64,000 bases of DNA from assembly GCA_965369205.1 (NCBI GenBank), contig CBDUPW010000009.1:1-64000 (forward strand), in the 5' to 3' direction. The notes under the pieces are model-generated. The model was not told where the DNA came from. It worked only from the letters and a program-made list of their open reading frames with translations, and ran no database searches. Position 1 is the stretch's first letter. The number at the start of each line of letters is the position of its first letter. Below, in pieces: positions 33,568 to 42,152 of the stretch. This DNA is from JACKEA01 sp965369205 (GTDB taxonomy: Bacteria; Myxococcota_A; Polyangia; Polyangiales; Polyangiaceae). The translations under genes and the position numbers were made by a program.

Positions 33568-36500
33568 ATGCCGCGATACGCTTCCAAAGCTGTGCCTTCC
33601 GCGCGCCCGCTCCGCGCCTTCCGCGACTGGGGACGCCTCGTCGCGAGGCTGATTTGCGCGCTTTTTGCGCTGATCGGAGCACTGCCCCTCGCCGCCGGGG
33701 TGCTGACCCGGACGGACTGGGTCCTGGATTGGGCGTCGGATGAGACGCGGCGGGTGCTTGCTGAAGAGCTAGGCGTCGAGGCCCGGTATCGGGTGCGCAT
33801 GGAGCTGTGGCCGCTCTCGATCGCCATGGAAGACCTGGAAGTACCGGCGAGCGACGGGGGCACACCTGCCCTAGCAGCGAAGCGGGTCTCGGTGCGTCCA
33901 CGCATCTTTTCGCTTCTGGCGGGGCGGCTCGATGTGGGTGACATCGAGATCGATCAGCCGGATATCCGCTTGGTCGTACGCGACGGGCAGATCGTCAATC
34001 TGAAGTACCGGTTGCCGAAGCGCGACGGACCTGCGCCCGAAATGCGGAGGGCGCCGTTTTCGTCTTTGGGGATTTCCGACGCGCGCATGTCCTTGAGTAT
34101 CGACGCGGTCAAGGTCGTGTCTTGGCCTTTGGACATCGACGTATTTGCGGAGAGTGGTCCCAGTTTCGAGGTTGCAGTACGGGCAGGTGAGACGCGCGTG
34201 GTGCATGCCCGGCCCATGACCGTCGAGGGCGCACCGGGCACGGCATCCGTTGCGGAGAGCGTCGCCACGCGGTCGCTCACCTTCGACGCTTTCGACGAGG
34301 ACATCGTCTGCCGCGCCGAATTGCGTGTGCGTGCAGAGCCCGGGTCGGTGCTGATTCGGCGTTTGTCGTTGCTGGGCCGAGCGGACGCGGATCCCGGCCA
34401 AAATACGTTTCCAGATTGCCGTGAGGCCAGCGAAGACGACCCCGCGCGCGTGGCTTTGCGGCTGTCACAAATGCGCGTGGTGTTCCGCAAGAGTGAGACC
34501 CCACTTTTAGACGGCCATGTGGTGGCTCGGGCTCCGGCGCTCTTCGCAAATCGCATCGAGGGTGTGCCGCCGCTATTTGGTTGGGTCGCGTTTGCGGGCG
34601 ACCTTCGCTACGACGGGCACTACAAGCTGCCAGAAATACGCGGCAAACTGCGCGGTGGGGATCTGGGTCTCGACGTCTACCACCTGGCGAAGACCCTCAG
34701 CGCCGACGTCGAAGTGTCCGCGGACACGGTGAGTATTCCGACTTGGGATACGACCTTCGCCGATGGACGCATTCTGCTCACGGGCGTCAAGATCCGCCCC
34801 ACGGAGGAGACGGTGCCCCTGAGCGTGGAGCGGCTCGACGGCACCGACATACCTTTCCCAGCGTTGATGCGAGATCTGGGTGTGACCGACAACACGATTG
34901 TCGGTTGGGACTTGGACACGACCAAAGTCACGTCCTTCAAGGGCACGTTGAACCCACTTCGGCTCGACGGAACGTTGAGCGCCGAGACTAAGAATTTTGA
35001 AGTCTTCGACCGGTCCCATAAGAGCTCGTCCAAGAAGCATATGATCGGCGTGCGCAGCGCAAGCCTCCGCGGCAAGGTCGGCGTGCGCCCGAACGCGCTC
35101 TTGTTCTACGACACGCGGGCGAGCTTCGGTAAGAGCGCCGTGCTGGCGAAGATGGTCAGCATCGGCTTCAACAACGACATCCAGCTCGACATCTCGAAGG
35201 GCTCGAAGATCGAGCTTTCGGACGTCAGTCCGTTGATCGACATTCCGTGGTCCGGTTTGGCTGAGCTGTCCGTGACCATGCGCGGAAAGTCCGGCAATCC
35301 AGAGCTGCTCGGAGAGCTCGCCGTAGCCAAGCTGGAGTTCGGGGGCTTTCCCATTGGCGATATCAAGAGCGGCAAGGTGCGCTTTCGCCCTTTGAAGGTC
35401 GACTTCACGGATGTGGTTGGCAAGAAGGGCAAGAGCGAGTTCCGCGTGCCCACGGCGCGCCTGAACTTCGACACAGACTCGTCTGTTCTGACCGACGCGC
35501 GGGTGATCTCAGAACGTTTCGACATTCGCGACTTCTTCGCGATGTTCCTTTTCGACAAAGATCCACGCTTCGATCCCATCATGGGTGCCGGGAAGGTCGA
35601 CGCCACCGTGTATTACGATATGGGCGGCAAGCGAGACCGCTGCGGCGGCGGCTTGCTCAAAGTCGCCGGTAGTATGGATTTCTCGCGGCTCGAACTATTC
35701 GAAGAGCGCTACGACACTGGTAAGGGGGACTTTGACTTCCGCTGGTTGGATCGGGACGCCAGCTACCAGGGCATCGAGCTGGATGTGCCGAGCGTGAAGT
35801 TGACCAAAGGTGCTGGCACCATACTTGGGTCGTTCCAGATGCGACCCGGCGCCAAGCTTTCCGGCCACGTCGTGGCCACGGGCGTGCCGCTGTCGCGCAT
35901 CGATGCCCTGGGACGCTTGGCGCCTCTTTTGGATGGTCGTGGCAGTGGCACCGCCGTCGTCTCTGGCACCGTCGACGACATGGTGATCCAATCGCAACTG
36001 CGGGTGTCGCCCATCCGGGTGGGCACCAAGACATTGCCTGCTAGCGATGTCAGCTTGGAGCTCGAACCGAAGCGAAGCGCCGTCAAGGTCATCGGGCGCA
36101 CGCGTTGCGGTGGGGCCATCACCCCGGAGTTCGACCGCGCAAAGTGGGAACGCGACGAGTCCGTGGGCACGTTCTTCGTTTCGGGCAAAGCCTTGGGCGG
36201 GCAGGTGCGCATGTCGCGTCTCGCGGTGACCCGCCAGCAAAAGAAGCGGGTTTCGGGCAGCGTTGATTTCGTCGACTTAGATGTGGGCAGCCTCGCGGAA
36301 GCCGTACCCAGCGTGGCGCTCGCGAGCTCGAAGCCCCAGGGGCGCCTCACCGGTACGCTCGCCATCGAGAAGATGGAGATGGATCGCCCCGTCGCGTCGC
36401 GGCTGCGTCTTGTGATGAAGAAGCTCGAAATGCAGCAGAGCGGCATGCGCGTCGAACTGCTGGGCGGACCGCGCCAAGTCTCGCTTTCCGACGAGAAGCT

Positions 36501-38031
36501 CGAGATCGGGAGCCTGGGCCTGGCCGTCGTTTCGCCCCGAGGGCAGCGTGGGGTGTTCGACGTGCGCGGCAGTGTTTCCAAGCTGGGTTCGAACCCGGAG
36601 GTTTCGGCGGAGCTGTCGCTGCGGCCCGTCGAGCTTGCATCCTTCGTTGCGGATATTCCACGGGTTGAGCGCGCCAAGGGACGACTGGAAGGCAAACTCT
36701 CGTTGCAAGGGCCGATCAAAGCGTTGCGCTACCGCGGCGGTTTTCGTCTGAAAGACGGCGAGATGGTCGTACGGGGCTTGCCCTCCGCGGTGACGGATCT
36801 CTCCATCGCGCTGGACGTCGACGGCGAAGAAGTGCGCCTCACCCGCGCCACGGCACGGGTGGGGAACGGTAGCGTCTCCATCAGTGGTGGCGCACCTTTG
36901 CGTGGATTCGAACTCGGGGCCGCGCGCGCCGTGATCACGATGCGCGACTTTGCTCTACCCTTGGAGCAAGGCATGCGCAGCTCCGTCGACGGCAATCTCG
37001 TCGCGACCTGGCAACCGGACGGCGGAGCGGGCACGGGTCGCGCGCTGCCCCGCATCACCGGTGACGTCACCATCAAATCCTTCGACTATACGCGGCCGAT
37101 CACCATGACCGCGGACATCAGCACCCTGGGTCAACGTGGCAAGCGCACGGAATTCGAGGCCTACGACCCAAGCGACGACATGATCGACTTGGATTTGACC
37201 ATCCGCGCTTCGCGCGCGCTGAGCATCCGCAACAACCTGGTAGACACGGAGCTGACCCTGGGGTCAGCGGGCCTGGAGCTATCGGGAACCAATCAGCGCT
37301 TCGGGCTGCGCGGGGAAGTGCAGGTCAAGCCCGGTGGCCGCATACGGCTGCGTCGAAGCGAGTTCGAGGTGCGTTCCGGCACCGTGCGTTTCGATGACCG
37401 GACGCGGATAGCACCTAAAGTCGACGTGCGCGCCACCACCGAATACCGGCGCTACTCGGAGTCTTCGGGCGCCAAGGAATCATCGTCTGGCAGCAGCGAC
37501 GGCGCGAGCGCCGGTGGCACAGCCGCCCAAGGTGGTCGCTGGCTCATCACCATGCACGCGCACGGCGACGCGGAGAACCTGCGCATCGACCTGACCAGCG
37601 ACCCGGCCTTGGCTCAGGACGACATCTTCCTGCTCTTGACCGTCGGGCTGACCCGCGCCGAGCTCGACCAAGCGCAGAGCGCCAGCGTGGGCGAGAGCGT
37701 TGCCTTGGAAGCGTTGGGTACTCTCAGCGGGGCCGACCGGGCGGTGTCCAAAGCGTTGCCCGTGATCGACGAGTTCCGCTTTGGCAGCGCGTACTCTTCA
37801 CGCACGGGTCGCACCGAACCCACGGTCACCATCGGCAAACGCCTGGCGGACCGCATTCGTGCCAACGTCACCAGCGGCTTGGCAGATTCCCGCGAGATCC
37901 GCTCCAACATCGAGTGGCGCTTGAGCCCCCGCGTCAGCGTAGAAGGCTCCTACGACAACGTGAACGACATCTCCAGCTCGTCTTTGGGTAATCTGGGAGC
38001 AGACATCCGATGGCGACTCGAATTCGAATAA
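33568..38031 (+). CDS. tamB: TamB/DUF490-family inner-membrane-anchored protein
   Basis: 1,487 residues. One N-terminal membrane helix (LVARLICALFALIGALPLAAGVL) is followed by a very long beta-rich chain of AsmA/TamB-like repeats and the DUF490-type C-terminus (GGRIRLRRSEFEVRSGTVRF, RIAPKVDVRATTEYRRYSE, LRIDLTSDPALAQDDIFLLL). Proteins of this type bridge the periplasm and support outer-membrane protein assembly or lipid transport. No TamA/BamA-like gene is in the window. ATG 33568 is preferred over an upstream TTG. It overlaps the next gene by 22 bp. Confidence 0.88.
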   Translation: MPRYASKAVPSARPLRAFRDWGRLVARLICALFALIGALPLAAGVLTRTDWVLDWASDETRRVLAEELGVEARYRVRMELWPLSIAMEDLEVPASDGGTPALAAKRVSVRPRIFSLLAGRLDVGDIEIDQPDIRLVVRDGQIVNLKYRLPKRDGPAPEMRRAPFSSLGISDARMSLSIDAVKVVSWPLDIDVFAESGPSFEVAVRAGETRVVHARPMTVEGAPGTASVAESVATRSLTFDAFDEDIVCRAELRVRAEPGSVLIRRLSLLGRADADPGQNTFPDCREASEDDPARVALRLSQMRVVFRKSETPLLDGHVVARAPALFANRIEGVPPLFGWVAFAGDLRYDGHYKLPEIRGKLRGGDLGLDVYHLAKTLSADVEVSADTVSIPTWDTTFADGRILLTGVKIRPTEETVPLSVERLDGTDIPFPALMRDLGVTDNTIVGWDLDTTKVTSFKGTLNPLRLDGTLSAETKNFEVFDRSHKSSSKKHMIGVRSASLRGKVGVRPNALLFYDTRASFGKSAVLAKMVSIGFNNDIQLDISKGSKIELSDVSPLIDIPWSGLAELSVTMRGKSGNPELLGELAVAKLEFGGFPIGDIKSGKVRFRPLKVDFTDVVGKKGKSEFRVPTARLNFDTDSSVLTDARVISERFDIRDFFAMFLFDKDPRFDPIMGAGKVDATVYYDMGGKRDRCGGGLLKVAGSMDFSRLELFEERYDTGKGDFDFRWLDRDASYQGIELDVPSVKLTKGAGTILGSFQMRPGAKLSGHVVATGVPLSRIDALGRLAPLLDGRGSGTAVVSGTVDDMVIQSQLRVSPIRVGTKTLPASDVSLELEPKRSAVKVIGRTRCGGAITPEFDRAKWERDESVGTFFVSGKALGGQVRMSRLAVTRQQKKRVSGSVDFVDLDVGSLAEAVPSVALASSKPQGRLTGTLAIEKMEMDRPVASRLRLVMKKLEMQQSGMRVELLGGPRQVSLSDEKLEIGSLGLAVVSPRGQRGVFDVRGSVSKLGSNPEVSAELSLRPVELASFVADIPRVERAKGRLEGKLSLQGPIKALRYRGGFRLKDGEMVVRGLPSAVTDLSIALDVDGEEVRLTRATARVGNGSVSISGGAPLRGFELGAARAVITMRDFALPLEQGMRSSVDGNLVATWQPDGGAGTGRALPRITGDVTIKSFDYTRPITMTADISTLGQRGKRTEFEAYDPSDDMIDLDLTIRASRALSIRNNLVDTELTLGSAGLELSGTNQRFGLRGEVQVKPGGRIRLRRSEFEVRSGTVRFDDRTRIAPKVDVRATTEYRRYSESSGAKESSSGSSDGASAGGTAAQGGRWLITMHAHGDAENLRIDLTSDPALAQDDIFLLLTVGLTRAELDQAQSASVGESVALEALGTLSGADRAVSKALPVIDEFRFGSAYSSRTGRTEPTVTIGKRLADRIRANVTSGLADSREIRSNIEWRLSPRVSVEGSYDNVNDISSSSLGNLGADIRWRLEFE

Positions 38032-40028
38032 CACCTCTACGGGCGTGGGTCTGCGCAAGCGCACTCTTGCTGGGTTGCGGCGATGGCGAAGACGACAGCG
38101 CGCCGCAGTCGCCCGCAAGCAGTCTCATCTTATACGGCGCGCCGACTGAAACGGAGCTCACGCCTTTTCCGTCGGATCGCTACACCGCTGCGGACAAGGG
38201 CAGCGCCACGGGCTTGCGGGTGGATGTCTCCGCGGACACGACTGGGGATCCCATGGCCGTGGACCTTGCAGACAGCATGGCGCAGCTGTCGAAGCTGGAT
38301 GGCTTCTCCACCACCGGGGGCGTGGTCTTCAAGCTTTCGTCGCCCATCGACGCGCGCGGCATCGATCACGTGCCCGACGCCGAGCCGCCGATCCTGGATC
38401 CTATCGACGACGCCAGCGTCTACACCAAGGCGGACTCGCCGCTGCTATTGGTCAACGTCGACCCCGAGGCGCCGGAGTTCGGGACAGCGCTCGGCATTGT
38501 GCCGCGCTACTTCGAGCAGGCGGAAGACGGGTTTTACGAGAGCGACGAATTCACGCTGATTGCTCAGCCCGCGGTGCCGCTACGACCGGCGTCCCGCTAC
38601 GTGATGATCGTGACGGACAAGCTACATGCCCGCGACGGTACCGCCGTTGGCTCCGAGCCACTGATGCGAAGCGCGCTGAGCAATGCCAAGGACGCTTATT
38701 CCGTCGAACTGCGTGACGCCGTGCAAGTGGCCGCGGACGCTGTCGGATTTGCGCCCAAGAGCGTCGTCGCGGCCACGCTATTCACCACGGGCAGCACCCT
38801 GACCGGGATCGTTGAGATGGCCAAGGCGCGCCGGGCTGCGCCTCCCCCGAAACAAACCAAAGCTTGGGAAGTGGAGTCGCCCCTGGTCAGCCCGGGTACC
38901 CGCGTGCGTTTCGCCGGCAGCTTCGAAACGCCGGAGTTCCGTGCGGCCAGCGACGGCAAGTGGGAGCTAGACACTTCCGGTCGCCCCAAGCTCGCCCAGA
39001 GCGTCAGCCTCGAGATGTATCTGGCGTTTTCGGACGCCACCCAGAGCGGACCGCGCCCGGTGGTATTTTACGCCCACGGACTGGGTGGCGATAAAGACAG
39101 CACCTGGGGCACCGCCGAGCGCTTGGCGTCGCTTTCCGCACGCGGCGTCGCCGTCTTGGGCATCGACTCTCCCGAACATGGCTCGCGCGCTACCGGCGAG
39201 ACCAATCTGGTTAGCAGCGTCTACGGCTTCTTTGGGATCGACGAGGACACCAACCAGTTCGACATCGAACGCGCACGGGACAACTTCCGTCAGATGGCTG
39301 CGGACCAGCTGGAGCTCGTGCGATTCGCAAAGTCGCTTTCCACGCTAGATCTCCTGCCCCTGGACGCCTCGGGCCAGCCCGCGCCCGACGGCGTGCCTGA
39401 TCTCGACGTGTCGGCCTTCTACTACATCGGCCATTCCTTTGGAGCCGTGCAAGGCGCCACCATTTTTGCCATCGCTCCGGAAATCGAAGCGGCCAACTGG
39501 AACGTTGGCGGCGCCGGCTTGATGATGCTCTTGCGCGACTCCAACCTGTTCAGCCTGTTCCTCAAGTCCATCAGTCCGCCCAAGACGCCCTTCGGCGCGG
39601 TTGCGCGCTTCATGGCCATCAACCAAGCCATCGTGGACCCGGGGGATCCCCTCAACTTCGCTCGCTACGCCACCCTCGAGACGCTCCCAGGCGTGGCCAA
39701 GGCGGCCTCACGGGACGTGTTGCTGCAGCAGGTTGTGGCGGACACCATCGTTCCGAACTCAACGAGCGAAGCTTTGGCCCGCGCGGCAGGGCTCGCCGTG
39801 CTCAACCCGGTGACACCCGCTTCTGGGCTGACAGAAATCAGTGCTCCTGCGTCCGGCAACCTGCCCAATGGCGCCACCGGCGTGGTCTGTCAGTTCGACA
39901 CCATGAATGACGGCAAGATCGCGTCCCACGGCGAGTTGGCGTTCTCCGCCGAGGGGCTGCAGCAGTATGTTTCGTTCTTCAAGACCCGCATCGACGAAAA
40001 CCGCGGCGTCGTGAACGCGCCGTATTGA
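38010..40028 (+). CDS. Lipase-like alpha/beta hydrolase lipoprotein
   Basis: 672 residues. Lipobox-like SALLLGC, then an N-terminal domain of the kind found in large bacterial lipase lipoproteins (TELTPFPSDRYTAADK, VPRYFEQAEDGFYESDEFT, SRYVMIVTDKLHARDGT). The hydrolase core shows VVFYAHGLGGDKDST as the oxyanion strand, S476 in YIGHSFGAVQG as nucleophile, and a late DTIVPNST/Asp and SHGELAF/His region that could complete the triad. ATG 38010 lies inside the last 22 bp of tamB, so the two genes are co-expressed. It may act on surface lipids; the substrate is unknown. Confidence 0.82.
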   Translation: MATRIRITPLRAWVCASALLLGCGDGEDDSAPQSPASSLILYGAPTETELTPFPSDRYTAADKGSATGLRVDVSADTTGDPMAVDLADSMAQLSKLDGFSTTGGVVFKLSSPIDARGIDHVPDAEPPILDPIDDASVYTKADSPLLLVNVDPEAPEFGTALGIVPRYFEQAEDGFYESDEFTLIAQPAVPLRPASRYVMIVTDKLHARDGTAVGSEPLMRSALSNAKDAYSVELRDAVQVAADAVGFAPKSVVAATLFTTGSTLTGIVEMAKARRAAPPPKQTKAWEVESPLVSPGTRVRFAGSFETPEFRAASDGKWELDTSGRPKLAQSVSLEMYLAFSDATQSGPRPVVFYAHGLGGDKDSTWGTAERLASLSARGVAVLGIDSPEHGSRATGETNLVSSVYGFFGIDEDTNQFDIERARDNFRQMAADQLELVRFAKSLSTLDLLPLDASGQPAPDGVPDLDVSAFYYIGHSFGAVQGATIFAIAPEIEAANWNVGGAGLMMLLRDSNLFSLFLKSISPPKTPFGAVARFMAINQAIVDPGDPLNFARYATLETLPGVAKAASRDVLLQQVVADTIVPNSTSEALARAAGLAVLNPVTPASGLTEISAPASGNLPNGATGVVCQFDTMNDGKIASHGELAFSAEGLQQYVSFFKTRIDENRGVVNAPY

Positions 40029-40056
40029 CGCGGAAGTGATGCTAGCGTGGCCGGCC

Positions 40057-41649
40057 ATGCGACAGCGTCGGTTCTGGGGATGGGGCTACGAAGACGTCAG
40101 TCCGAGCGAAACTGAGCTCGGCATGCTCGAAGCCGCGTTGACTGGCATGCTGGGCATGCGCAGCGCAGAGCCACAGGCACGGCCGCAGATCGAGGAGATC
40201 GTGCTGCGCGACCCGCGCGCGGCGTTGCCGGCTTCACTGGGTGAGCTGTGTGACGCCTCGCCGCTGAGTCGAGCCAGTCACAGCTTCGGCAAGTCCTATC
40301 GCGACATCGTGCGTGGATTCGATCGCAACTTCGACAACCCGCCAGACATCGTTGCGTACCCAAAGAGCGAAGCGGACGTCGCCCGTATCTTGGATGCCTG
40401 CGCCGAAGCGCGCATCGCCGTGATCCCCTTCGGCGGTGGCAGCAGCGTGTGCGGCGGCGTCGAGCCCGTCGCTTCTGAGAACTATCCGGGCACGCTTTCC
40501 CTCGACCTGGGAAAGCTCGATCAAGTGCTCGAGGTCGACGCCACCTCCCGGGCGGCTCGGGTGCAGGCGGGCGTGCTCGGGCCGCAGCTCGAAGCCCAGC
40601 TCAAGCCGCACGGTTTGACGCTACGGCACTATCCTCAGTCCTTTGAGTTTTCGAGTCTGGGCGGCTGGATCGCCACCCGCGCTGGCGGGCACTTCGCTAC
40701 CGTGTACACGCACATCGACGACCTGGTGCAGTCGATGCGCGTGGTCACGCCCACGGGCATTCTCGAAACTAGGCGGCTTCCCGGATCCGGGGCGGGACCG
40801 GATCCGAATCGCCTATTCCTCGGCTCCGAGGGCACGCTTGGCGTGATCACAGAGGCGTGGATGCGACTCTTCGAGCGTCCGACTTTTCGCGCAAAAGCAT
40901 CCTTTCGTTTCGACGACTTCGGCGCCGGCACGAACGCCCTGCGTCATCTTGCACAGAGCGGTCTGTTCCCCTCGAACGCGCGTCTGCTCGATCCCGTCGA
41001 AGCCATGCTCAATGGCGCGGGTGACGGCAGCCACGCCCTGCTGCTTGTTGGCTTCGAGTCTCACGATCATGCGCTCGGCGCCTGGCTCGAACGCGCTGTT
41101 GAGCTGTGTCGCGACTGTGGTGGCAAGGCCTCCGACGCCGACATCGTCCCGAACGTCGAAAGCAGCTCCAAAGATGGCGCCGGCGGAGCATGGCGCAGAG
41201 CGTTCTTGCGCGCGCCCTATCTGCGCGACGAGTTGGTCGCCCGGGGCGTGTTTGTGGAAACTTTCGAGACCGCGGTGACCTGGGATCGCTTCGACGAGCT
41301 ACACGCTACGGTGATCGCCGCGGCGCGGGCCGTGGTCGGACAGCAAGCGGCTGTCACTTGTCGCGTCACCCATGCGTACCCGGACGGCGCGGCGCCCTAC
41401 TTCACCGTGATTGCTCCGGCACGCCGTCGCGACGAGCTGGCGCAATGGCGCGATATCAAAGCCGCGATCACCGACGCCATGCTCGCCGCGGGGGGCACCA
41501 CCACCCATCACCACGCCGTAGGCCGAGATTTCCGTCCGTTCTACGAGCGAGAAGTGCCGCAGCCTTTTCAGAATGCGATGCGCGCCGCACGCGCCGCCCT
41601 CGACCCGCGTGGGATCCTGAACCCCGGGGTCTTGTTTGCCGGCGCGTGA
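40057..41649 (+). CDS. FAD-dependent alkyl-dihydroxyacetonephosphate-synthase-like enzyme
   Basis: 530 residues. N-terminal RQRRFWGWGYEDV and the FAD-binding segment VIPFGGGSSVCGGVEP with SFEFSSLGGWIATRAGGHF match the AGPS branch of the FAD-linked oxidase superfamily. The C-terminal histidine cluster GGTTTHHHAVGRDF corresponds to the AGPS active-site HHH motif. AGPS exchanges an acyl for an alkyl group on DHAP, the committed step of ether-lipid synthesis, and myxobacteria are known to make developmental ether lipids. ATG 40057 is chosen over an upstream GTG. The adjacent gene is QueD, which does not share the pathway. Confidence 0.85.
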   Translation: MRQRRFWGWGYEDVSPSETELGMLEAALTGMLGMRSAEPQARPQIEEIVLRDPRAALPASLGELCDASPLSRASHSFGKSYRDIVRGFDRNFDNPPDIVAYPKSEADVARILDACAEARIAVIPFGGGSSVCGGVEPVASENYPGTLSLDLGKLDQVLEVDATSRAARVQAGVLGPQLEAQLKPHGLTLRHYPQSFEFSSLGGWIATRAGGHFATVYTHIDDLVQSMRVVTPTGILETRRLPGSGAGPDPNRLFLGSEGTLGVITEAWMRLFERPTFRAKASFRFDDFGAGTNALRHLAQSGLFPSNARLLDPVEAMLNGAGDGSHALLLVGFESHDHALGAWLERAVELCRDCGGKASDADIVPNVESSSKDGAGGAWRRAFLRAPYLRDELVARGVFVETFETAVTWDRFDELHATVIAAARAVVGQQAAVTCRVTHAYPDGAAPYFTVIAPARRRDELAQWRDIKAAITDAMLAAGGTTTHHHAVGRDFRPFYEREVPQPFQNAMRAARAALDPRGILNPGVLFAGA

Positions 41650-41697
41650 CGCGCGGGTTCCCCTTCCACATTGTGGGCTCGGTGTTATGTTCCCGCC

Positions 41698-42060
41698 GTG
41701 AACGTCCGCCTGGTCAAAGAATACCGCTTCGAAGCCGCACACCGCTTGCCCATGGTGCCGCCAGGGCACAAATGCGAACGCCTGCATGGGCATAGTTTCA
41801 AGATCGAAATCGCTGTCAGCGGCCCCGTGGATGAAACGACCGGTTGGTTCATCGACTACGGCGACCTCGACGAGATTTGGGCGCCGCTCTACGAAGCCTT
41901 GGACCATCGCTATCTCAACGAAGTGCCCGGTCTAGAAAACCCAACCAGCGAAATCCTCGCAAAGTGGCTTTGGGATAAGATCAAACCCAAGCTGCCGTCA
42001 CTTTCGCGCCTCATCGTCTTCGAGACTTGCGACGTGCGCTGCGAATACGAAGGCGAATAG
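41698..42060 (+). CDS. queD: 6-carboxy-5,6,7,8-tetrahydropterin synthase
   Basis: 120 residues, the usual QueD size. Zinc ligands are H15 (FEAAHRLP), H30 and H32 (LHGHSFKIEI), with C26 (KCERLHGH) as the catalytic Cys. FIDYGDLDEIWAPLYEALDHRYLNE carries the conserved Asp-His segment and FETCDVRCEYEGE the final Glu region. It converts 7,8-dihydroneopterin triphosphate towards preQ0 and queuosine. GTG 41698 is chosen because it directly precedes the first strand, VRLVKEYRFEAAH. No other queuosine gene is in the window. Confidence 0.93.
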   Translation: MNVRLVKEYRFEAAHRLPMVPPGHKCERLHGHSFKIEIAVSGPVDETTGWFIDYGDLDEIWAPLYEALDHRYLNEVPGLENPTSEILAKWLWDKIKPKLPSLSRLIVFETCDVRCEYEGE

Positions 42061-42152
42061 CCCGTCGGTTACGGGTTGGACGATCTTCTTGTTTTTTTGT
42101 TTTTGCGCCGAACGCGTCATCGCAACCGCGCCCGCCCGGCAAGCGCCGGCGA
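42061..42152. other. Convergent intergenic region with weak terminator-like sequence
   Basis: 92 bp between the stops of queD and the TPR protein. CCCGTCGGTTACGGG can form a short hairpin, and about 13 bases later the sequence CTTCTTGTTTTTTTGTTTTT is U-rich on the plus strand. The gap between stem and T-run makes this only a possible terminator for queD. Confidence 0.35.

Noticed and set aside
42061..42110. Possible strong terminator after queD
   Set aside because: The hairpin is short and the T-run starts 13 bases after it, so it is listed only as a weak candidate within the intergenic entry.
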